Virus record (IMG/VR): IMGVR_UViG_3300009428_000078
Location: 1 to 22,779 of that record
Length of the DNA: 22,779 nucleotides
Reading direction: 5' to 3' (one strand)
Origin: a virus
The position numbers were made by a program, and so were the translations under genes. The notes beneath the pieces are model-generated. The model made no database searches. It saw only the letters and a list, made by a program, of their open reading frames with translations, and was not told the DNA's origin. Below are positions 7,237 to 12,575 of this stretch, piece after piece (the stretch's first letter is position 1; every line of letters starts with the position of its first letter).

Positions 7237-7430
7237 AGACTAGGTGGGTAAACAATATCTTTGTGCGGTTTATGAGGTATTGTATTCTGTGGTCAGAACA
7301 TAGATCAGCAATCAAAACTCTTAATAAGCTAACAGATGCAGAGTTAAAAGACATTGGATTAACACGGGGCGACATTGACCGTATGGTCTGGCTAGACGAA
7401 GACAAGAAAGAACGAGGAAAAGACACATGA
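7233..7430 (+). CDS. DUF1127 (YjiS-like) small protein
   Basis: A 65-residue basic protein whose segment LNKLTDAELKDIGLTRGDID (30-49) matches the DUF1127 signature: a helix, then L-x-D-I-G-L-x-R-x-D-I. DUF1127 proteins are abundant in alphaproteobacteria, where some act in RNA turnover and in phosphate and carbon metabolism. The N-terminus is hydrophobic and aromatic (WVNNIFVRFMRYCILW), which could be amphipathic. It begins in an ATGA overlap with the MazG-like gene and overlaps the reductase start, so it is translated with them. This is probably a host-derived gene. A regulatory role on host metabolism or RNA is inferred only. Confidence 0.82.
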   Translation: MKTRWVNNIFVRFMRYCILWSEHRSAIKTLNKLTDAELKDIGLTRGDIDRMVWLDEDKKERGKDT

Positions 7431-9331
7431 ACAATCTACTACCAACAGACTACCAGACCTTCATTGCAACCTCACGTTATGCACGGTGGTTAGACAAAGA
7501 GGGACGCCGAGAGAATTGGACAGAGACCGTGGGACGTTACATGGACAATGTTGTAAAGCCTGTAGCTGGAGATGATACCTACATCAAATCTATTGAGGAA
7601 GCTATCCTTAACCTTGAGGTTATGCCTTCCATGCGAGCTTTGATGACAGCGGGGCCAGCACTCTCCCGTGATAATACTGCTGGCTACAACTGCTCCTATT
7701 TGCCCGTAGATGACCCTAAGTCCTTTGACGAGGCTATGTTCATCTTGTTGTGTGGTACAGGCGTAGGGTTCTCTGTAGAGCGTCAGTACGTGTCCAAGCT
7801 ACCAGAAGTTCCAGAGGAGATGTTCGACAGCGAGACTACAGTGTTTGTTAAAGATAGCAAAGAGGGTTGGGCGAAGTCCCTGCGTCAGGTCATTGCATTG
7901 CTATACAGTGGTGAAATACCTAAGTGGGACGTATCAAGTGTACGACCAGCAGGAGCTAAGTTGAAGACCTTCGGTGGTCGTGCTAGTGGGCCAGCACCTT
8001 TGGTTGACTTGTTTGGTTTTGTTATTCGTACCTTTGCTAATGCTAAAGGTCGTAATCTGTCTTCTATTGAGTGTCACGACATTATGTGTAAGATCGGGGA
8101 GGTCGTAGTTGTAGGTGGTGTACGTCGATCAGCTATGATCTCTTTGAGCAACCTAAGTGATGATCGTATGCGTCATGCTAAGAGTGGTTCGTGGTGGGAA
8201 AACGATCCGCAACGAGCCTTGGCTAACAACTCCGTGTCATACACCGAGAAGCCTGATGCTGTTTCATTCATGCGAGAGTGGATGTCACTGGTAGAGAGTG
8301 GATCGGGTGAGCGTGGCATCTTCAACCGTGAGGCATCTGTACGACAAGCGGCGAAGAATGGTCGTCGTGATGCAAACTATGAGTTCGGTACGAATCCTTG
8401 CAGCGAGATAATTTTACGCCCATACCAATTCTGTAACCTAACAGAGTGCGTAGTACGTGCTACAGACACTTTGGAGACACTTGAAAAGAAGGTTCGTCTG
8501 GCAACTATCCTTGGGACTATCCAGTCGTCTTACACCAAGTTCCCGTACTTGCGTAAGGTATGGCAGAAAAACACAGAAGAGGAACGACTACTAGGCGTAT
8601 CACTGACAGGGATCATGGACAACCCTCTGATGACAACAAGTAACCGTGGTTTGGATAAGACCCTTGCTCACCTTAAAGAAGTTGCTGTAGAGACTAATGC
8701 TGATTGGGCTGAACGCCTTGGAGTTCCTATCTCTGCTGCTATCACTTGCGTCAAGCCTTCGGGGACGGTGTCACAACTGGTTGATAGTGCGTCAGGTATC
8801 CATGCTCGACACTCTCGTTACTACGTCCGTACAGTGCGAGGGGACAACAAAGACCCTCTGACACAGTTTATGAAGGATCAAGGTATCCCTAGTGAGCCTG
8901 ACGTTATGAAGCCTGATCAAACAACAGTGTTCAGTTTTCCTATGCAAGCCCCAAAGGGTGCTGTAACCACAGGGGATATGTCTGCCATTGATCAACTTGA
9001 GATGTGGATGGCGTATCAACGATCATGGTGTGAACATAAGCCCTCCGTGACAATCAACGTCAAGAAGGACGAATGGTTTGAGGTAGGTGCATTCGTGTAC
9101 AAGAACTTTGATGAGATGTCTGGGGTGTCGTTCTTGCCGTACAACGAGCATACGTACCAACAGGCTCCTTATCAAGACGTAGGAAAGTCAGACTACACTA
9201 TGCTGAAGTCAATTATGCCTAAACGTATTGACTGGTCTAAGCTGTCAGATTACGAGCAGGAAGACAACACATCAGGCAGTCAGACACTGGCTTGTTCTGG
9301 TGACAGTTGTGAGATCGTTGACTTAACTTAA
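7427..9331 (+). CDS. nrdJ: Class II ribonucleotide reductase, monomeric (B12-dependent)
   Basis: A 634-residue adenosylcobalamin-dependent ribonucleoside-triphosphate reductase, which makes dNTPs from NTPs without oxygen or a metal radical subunit. Active-site features of the monomeric type (Lactobacillus RTPR) are visible: NCSYLPV with Cys89, the NPCSE loop with Cys325 and Glu327, FCNLTE with Cys336, and a C-terminal C-x4-C pair (Cys623, Cys628) that shuttles electrons to the active site. The length is somewhat below the Lactobacillus enzyme (739 aa), so the allosteric insertion may be reduced. It overlaps the DUF1127 gene by four bases. The nearby glutaredoxin is the likely reductant. The host or environment must supply cobalamin. 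Confidence 0.95.
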   Translation: MNNLLPTDYQTFIATSRYARWLDKEGRRENWTETVGRYMDNVVKPVAGDDTYIKSIEEAILNLEVMPSMRALMTAGPALSRDNTAGYNCSYLPVDDPKSFDEAMFILLCGTGVGFSVERQYVSKLPEVPEEMFDSETTVFVKDSKEGWAKSLRQVIALLYSGEIPKWDVSSVRPAGAKLKTFGGRASGPAPLVDLFGFVIRTFANAKGRNLSSIECHDIMCKIGEVVVVGGVRRSAMISLSNLSDDRMRHAKSGSWWENDPQRALANNSVSYTEKPDAVSFMREWMSLVESGSGERGIFNREASVRQAAKNGRRDANYEFGTNPCSEIILRPYQFCNLTECVVRATDTLETLEKKVRLATILGTIQSSYTKFPYLRKVWQKNTEEERLLGVSLTGIMDNPLMTTSNRGLDKTLAHLKEVAVETNADWAERLGVPISAAITCVKPSGTVSQLVDSASGIHARHSRYYVRTVRGDNKDPLTQFMKDQGIPSEPDVMKPDQTTVFSFPMQAPKGAVTTGDMSAIDQLEMWMAYQRSWCEHKPSVTINVKKDEWFEVGAFVYKNFDEMSGVSFLPYNEHTYQQAPYQDVGKSDYTMLKSIMPKRIDWSKLSDYEQEDNTSGSQTLACSGDSCEIVDLT

Positions 9332-9357
9332 CTCTAGCACCTGAGCATGTGTATAAA
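9328..9357 (+). promoter_or_regulatory. Weak candidate promoter after nrdJ
   Basis: TTAACT (9328-9333) and TATAAA (9352-9357) are 18 bases apart in the 53-base gap after nrdJ. They are followed by a strong Shine-Dalgarno AAAGGAG (about 9373-9379) ahead of the next ATG. This is the second-largest gap in the plus-strand block. The -35 match is poor, so confidence is low. Confidence 0.3.
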
Positions 9358-9384
9358 CTGCTAACTTAAACAAAGGAGACTAAA

Positions 9385-9573
9385 ATGTTTAGTGCTATTG
9401 CTATCGTCTGTTCTTTAAGTGGGTCGGGGGACTGTTTCTCTGTTGCCAACCAGACTATTTTCCCTACCTTAAAAGCCTGTCAAAATAATGCTTACTCTGC
9501 ACAGACTTACGCCGAAGTTAATAACCTTCAGTTAGTAAGACTTGCGTGTTATGACTGGAATGTAGAAACATGA
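9385..9573 (+). CDS. Small four-cysteine protein, unknown function
   Basis: A 62-residue protein with four cysteines (9, 17, 32, 55) and a hydrophobic N-terminus (MFSAIAIVCSL) lacking the positive charge of a normal signal peptide. The cysteine spacing resembles small phage and bacterial proteins that probably form two disulfides (recollection). A strong ribosome binding site 6 bases before the ATG argues that it is well translated. The gene overlaps glutaredoxin by ATGA. Its place between a thiol-dependent reductase and glutaredoxin makes a redox link tempting, but none is shown. Confidence 0.75.
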   Translation: MFSAIAIVCSLSGSGDCFSVANQTIFPTLKACQNNAYSAQTYAEVNNLQLVRLACYDWNVET

Positions 9574-9818
9574 GTTACACTGTAATCACCCGCAATCGAT
9601 GTAACTTCTGTGATACAGCTAAGGCTACCTTGAAAGGGGTTGGACAAAGTTATGTAGAGTTCAACGTAGAATCTGAAAGTTCTAAGTGGGTCTTGTCCTT
9701 GATGAAGCAAGCGGGTCTTAAAACTGTACCTCAAATCTTTTCATCAGACGGTACACACATTGGGGGTTACACTGAGTTAAGAGACTTCTTAGGGAACTTA
9801 GAGGGTTCTAAAATATGA
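9570..9818 (+). CDS. Glutaredoxin
   Basis: An 82-residue thioredoxin-fold protein with the redox site CNFC (11-14), the cis-proline segment TVPQIF (52-57) and GGY (65-67), the classic glutaredoxin layout. It should re-reduce the C-terminal cysteine pair of the class II reductase, as NrdC or NrdH-type proteins do for other reductases. Start and stop overlap both neighbours by four bases. The CxxC middle residues (NF) differ from the CPYC of typical glutaredoxins, and NrdH-like behaviour is possible. Confidence 0.92.
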   Translation: MSYTVITRNRCNFCDTAKATLKGVGQSYVEFNVESESSKWVLSLMKQAGLKTVPQIFSSDGTHIGGYTELRDFLGNLEGSKI

Positions 9819-10525
9819 ATGACTCCGAGCCTCCAAAGAAACAGACACGTACACGTCGAAAGACTAACTATAAAGGCTCTACCAACAAGAAGGCATCTGG
9901 TCTTACCCCAAAGACAGACAAACAGAGAGACCTTATCAAGGCTTTAAAAGAGAGTAGGCAAGTGTTTATCCTCGGCCCTGCTGGAACAGGAAAGACTTAT
10001 GTTACAGCTACCTATGCTGCTGACCAGTATGCTCTCAAAGAGATCGACAAGATCGTCATAACACGCCCCCACGTAGCCGTAGGAAAGGAGCTAGGGTTTC
10101 TGAAGGGAGACTTGACTGAGAAGACTATGCCTTGGGCATTGCCAGTGTTAGACGTACTGGAGAAGCACTTAGGGAAGGGTACGGTGGAAACTGGCATCAA
10201 GAATGGCAACATTGAAATGGCTCCCTTAGCTTTAATGAGGGGTAGGTCATTTGAGAATGCTTTTATTATTGTCGATGAAACGCAGAACATAACTACCCAT
10301 GAACTAAAGATGCTCTTAACTCGTGTAGGGGAAGGTACAACAATCGTTCTAAACGGGGATGTACAACAGTCTGACCTGAAGGAAGCAGATGGGTTGACAA
10401 AGGTTATTCACCTAGCTAAAAAACACATGCTACCTGTACCAATTATTGAGTTTGATGTTGACGATATCATACGAAGTGATATTACAGCAATGTGGGTTAA
10501 GACATTCCTAAAGGAGGGACTATGA
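9815..10525 (+). CDS. phoH: PhoH-like ATPase
   Basis: A 236-residue P-loop ATPase of the PhoH family, related to the RNA helicase superfamily. Motifs are Walker A GPAGTGKT (54-61), TRPHVAVGKELGFLKG (83-98, the PhoH-specific segment), Walker B VDETQN (153-158) and NGDVQQSDL (180-188, sensor-like). The first 30 residues are rich in Lys, Arg and Thr, and probably disordered or nucleic-acid binding. phoH is a very common auxiliary gene in marine phages. Its biochemical role is unsettled: phosphate-stress response and RNA processing have both been suggested. It overlaps glutaredoxin and the DUF3310 gene by four bases each. Confidence 0.93.
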   Translation: MNDSEPPKKQTRTRRKTNYKGSTNKKASGLTPKTDKQRDLIKALKESRQVFILGPAGTGKTYVTATYAADQYALKEIDKIVITRPHVAVGKELGFLKGDLTEKTMPWALPVLDVLEKHLGKGTVETGIKNGNIEMAPLALMRGRSFENAFIIVDETQNITTHELKMLLTRVGEGTTIVLNGDVQQSDLKEADGLTKVIHLAKKHMLPVPIIEFDVDDIIRSDITAMWVKTFLKEGL

Positions 10526-10740
10526 CAGACAACGTAAATAATCCTGCACACTACGGTCAAGGTAAAATCGAGTGCATTGACTACATCGAAGACTTCCTGA
10601 CTGACGAAGAGTACATAGGATACCTACGTGGGAATATAGCCAAGTATCTTCACCGTTGGCGATACAAGAACAAAGAAGAAGACCTAAATAAAGCACAGTG
10701 GTATCTTAACCGTTTGATAAAATTACAACTAGGCGGATAG
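10522..10740 (+). CDS. DUF3310 protein (T7 gp1.7-like domain)
   Basis: A 72-residue protein with the DUF3310 pattern: NPAHYGQGKIECIDYIE at the N-terminus, LRGNIAKYLHRW in the middle and NKAQWYLNRLI near the end. The same domain occurs in T7 gp1.7, a nucleotide kinase that affects dTMP and dideoxythymidine handling. This copy is the domain alone. A nucleotide-related role fits the neighbours, but it is an inference. It is the last gene of the plus-strand block, directly before the convergent terminator. Confidence 0.88.
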   Translation: MTDNVNNPAHYGQGKIECIDYIEDFLTDEEYIGYLRGNIAKYLHRWRYKNKEEDLNKAQWYLNRLIKLQLGG

Positions 10741-10748
10741 AATCAGAA

Positions 10749-10783
10749 AAGCCCAAGGCGTCCGTAAGGGATACCTTGGGCTT
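10749..10783. terminator. Bidirectional terminator between convergent operons
   Basis: AAGCCCAAGG (10749-10758) pairs perfectly with CCTTGGGCTT (10774-10783), a 10-bp GC-rich stem with a 15-base loop. Downstream on the plus strand is CTTTGTGTTT; on the minus strand the stem is followed by TTCTGATT after the paired TT. It lies only 8 bases after the last plus-strand gene and 24 bases after the last minus-strand gene, so it can end both transcripts. Confidence 0.85.
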
Positions 10784-10806
10784 CTTTGTGTTTAACGTGT
10801 GGTTAC

Positions 10807-11196
10807 TTAAGTTAGTCCTTTAGACTTCTCAAGAGTTCTAAGTGACCCTAGACCTAGTAATCCACCTAAGACTGTCAGAAGACTTGCCATATCGAATACT
10901 GGAAGGTCTGGCATAGCAACACCAAAGGCTGCAATACAGAACAACAAGAGGGGTTGTACTACAAAGTGATAAGCGAATGCTACACCACAAGTCCACCCTA
11001 CGAATGGTCGCCATGAAGACTGAAACAGATTACCTTTAGCTTCTTCGACGTTTACTGCTATCTGCGCTAGAGCAATAGAGTGTGCTTGTTTTTCAGCCAG
11101 TGTCCCAATCTCGTGGGCTAACTTAGCTTTCTCATCAGCATCTGGAATGAACTTATCCAGTATGTCTGAGATTGGCCCTATCAGTTTACCTAACAT
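10807..11196 (-). CDS. Holin, GTA 3-TM type
   Basis: A 129-residue membrane protein resembling the 'holin of 3TMs, for gene-transfer release' family. An N-terminal amphipathic region (about 1-60) leads to the family-typical WRPFVGW (62-68). Hydrophobic segments follow at about 65-97 (two passes separated by QP) and about 102-118, with a charged C-terminal tail. It would form the membrane lesion that releases or triggers the endolysin. I chose the ATG at 11196 because GGAGGA lies just upstream. The longer frame (to 11319) begins inside the neighbouring gene without a good site. It is the last gene of the minus-strand arm. Confidence 0.8.
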   Translation of the reverse strand: MLGKLIGPISDILDKFIPDADEKAKLAHEIGTLAEKQAHSIALAQIAVNVEEAKGNLFQSSWRPFVGWTCGVAFAYHFVVQPLLLFCIAAFGVAMPDLPVFDMASLLTVLGGLLGLGSLRTLEKSKGLT

Positions 11197-11197
11197 G

Positions 11198-11461
11198 TCA
11201 TCCTCCGTTTGACCAGTGTTCAGCCATTGCCCGAATAGCCTTAAGGTTCTCATCAATACGGGCCATAGATACTGCCTGATTCTGCACGAGATTTTCAAGC
11301 ATTTCAATACGAGCATCATCTCTAATGAGACGCTCTTTGTTTGCGATTACGGAACTCTGCAATCCTGCAAAGAACCAGATTGCGGTAACTGTATAAGCTC
11401 CTATAGCAATTATTACAGTTATAGGGATATTCTTATTTACCCCCCAAGAATCTTCACTCAT
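11198..11461 (-). CDS. TM plus coiled-coil lysis-cassette protein
   Basis: An 87-residue protein with one membrane segment (about 12-34, NIPITVIIAIGAYTVTAIWF), followed by a charged helix likely to form a coiled coil (about 40-80). This is the architecture of an inner-membrane spanin (Rz-like) or a pinholin/antiholin partner. It sits between endolysin and holin, overlapping the endolysin gene by ATGA and ending one base before the holin start. No outer-membrane lipoprotein partner with a lipobox was seen overlapping it, so the spanin reading is tentative. Confidence 0.6.
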   Translation of the reverse strand: MSEDSWGVNKNIPITVIIAIGAYTVTAIWFFAGLQSSVIANKERLIRDDARIEMLENLVQNQAVSMARIDENLKAIRAMAEHWSNGG

Positions 11462-11832
11462 TTGTATTTCTTTCTTGATAGTTGAAAATGTGGGCCATCA
11501 GGGAAAGACTTCCAGTCACCACCCCACTCTAGGGGTACATCTAACTCTTCAGCAGCGGCCTTCATAGCATCTGCAATAGGGTAGAAGTCTTCCCACTCCC
11601 AAGAGATAGGCCAAGGGGCTAAGTCTACAGCATGGCCTGTGATGTGGCGTGAGTTAAGTGTGGTGGACTTACCAGCCTTGTACAACTCTTTCTGTCGCAC
11701 TGGGCTACGGATACCTTCCAGTACAGTGAAGTCAACTTCAGACTTACTAATGGCTAGTTTAACGACAGAGACCAGATCGGTATGTACCCCTGACAGCTTC
11801 TGCATACTACGATTTCCTAATTTGTATGTCAT
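11458..11832 (-). CDS. Endolysin, M15 L,D-peptidase (T5 Lys-like)
   Basis: A 124-residue zinc peptidase of the M15 family, which cuts peptide bonds in peptidoglycan. SRHITGHAVD (61-70) fits the S-x-H-x2-G-x-A-x-D pattern, giving zinc ligands His63 and Asp70. DGPHF (112-116) supplies the third ligand His115 and a probable catalytic Asp112, as in T5 endolysin (Asp130 and His133). No signal peptide is visible, so release depends on the holin. AAGGAAAA precedes the ATG. It opens the lysis cassette and is separated from the tail genes by the longest minus-strand spacer in this part. Confidence 0.88.
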   Translation of the reverse strand: MTYKLGNRSMQKLSGVHTDLVSVVKLAISKSEVDFTVLEGIRSPVRQKELYKAGKSTTLNSRHITGHAVDLAPWPISWEWEDFYPIADAMKAAAEELDVPLEWGGDWKSFPDGPHFQLSRKKYK

Positions 11833-11845
11833 GTGTTTTCCTTAT

Positions 11846-11875
11846 ATTATGTTTAAGTCTAACTCAGCTTCACAA
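11846..11875 (-). promoter_or_regulatory. Candidate promoter for the lysis cassette
   Basis: On the minus strand, TTGTGA (11875-11870) and CATAAT (11851-11846) are 18 bases apart. They overlap the end of the tail fiber gene and sit immediately upstream of the endolysin ribosome binding site. The spacer between the two genes is AT-rich and otherwise empty. This is a moderate consensus match only. Confidence 0.35.
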
Positions 11876-12575
11876 ATGAAGCAGTAGCCAAGGAGTGATA
11901 TTGACCAGTAGTGCCATCCCACTTGTAGTAATAATCGTCTGGTAACGTAACTGTAATGCTGTTTTGTGCGACTCCATCACACGATCCCGCTGTCAAATAA
12001 GTTACATCGTCAACGGACAAAGAAAAACTCGCAGTCCCTGTGAAAGTACCGCTTGGGTTGGAAGTCGTTGTAGTGACAAGGTTCGCAACAATTTGGATCG
12101 GTCTCCCTGTCTGGTTTCGGTAAACTGTACCTTTTGTTAAAGTCACCGCAGCCCAAGTTTGACCTACACCGATAGGGGTAGCAGGAACGGGAGTTAAGGC
12201 TGCAATAGCAGAAGCGACATTAGCTGGAGACACAAGGCTCTGTAGGGTTCCTGTGCCACCTTCCCAAGTAGCCGTAGCTTGATCTCCGAGTAAACCTGTC
12301 TGAACACCCAAGGTACTAACCGTTTGGATATCATCAAACAGACTGAAAGTATCTGTTGATTGATTAAGATAACCAATGCTAATCCAAGCATCGTTAGCCT
12401 CAGACCTAATTTTAAGTATGTTATTAGAAGTATCATACCAAAGCATATTAGCATAGGTTGTGGGTGGTGCAGTAGAGCCACTGTTGGTACTACCCAACGC
12501 TTGCAATGCGTTGTTAATATCCGCTCTAGTGGCGGGAAAGGTTTGGTTATCAATTACTAAGTCATTCTGTGACAT
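11859..12575 (-). CDS. Short tail fiber protein
   Basis: A 238-residue virion protein. The N-terminus (residues about 1-65) reads like a fiber attachment head with MLWYDTSNNILKIRSEANDAW, a pattern frequent in marine phage fibers. The C-terminal half (about 135-238) starts GVGQTWAAV and includes YRNQTGRPIQI, matching a beta-rich tip domain often found at the ends of tail fibers. It is probably trimeric and involved in receptor contact. The gene begins directly at the stop of the J-like protein gene. Being the last structural gene, it is a likely host-range determinant. Confidence 0.78.
   Translation of the reverse strand: MSQNDLVIDNQTFPATRADINNALQALGSTNSGSTAPPTTYANMLWYDTSNNILKIRSEANDAWISIGYLNQSTDTFSLFDDIQTVSTLGVQTGLLGDQATATWEGGTGTLQSLVSPANVASAIAALTPVPATPIGVGQTWAAVTLTKGTVYRNQTGRPIQIVANLVTTTTSNPSGTFTGTASFSLSVDDVTYLTAGSCDGVAQNSITVTLPDDYYYKWDGTTGQYHSLATASFVKLS

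Noticed and set aside
9318-9357. TTGACT paired with TATAAA as a promoter
   Set aside because: The spacing is 28 bases, too long for sigma70. The weaker TTAACT at 18 bases was listed instead at low confidence.
11197-11319. Extended start for the holin
   Set aside because: The added stretch lies inside the neighbouring gene and lacks an RBS, while the ATG at 11196 has GGAGGA directly upstream.
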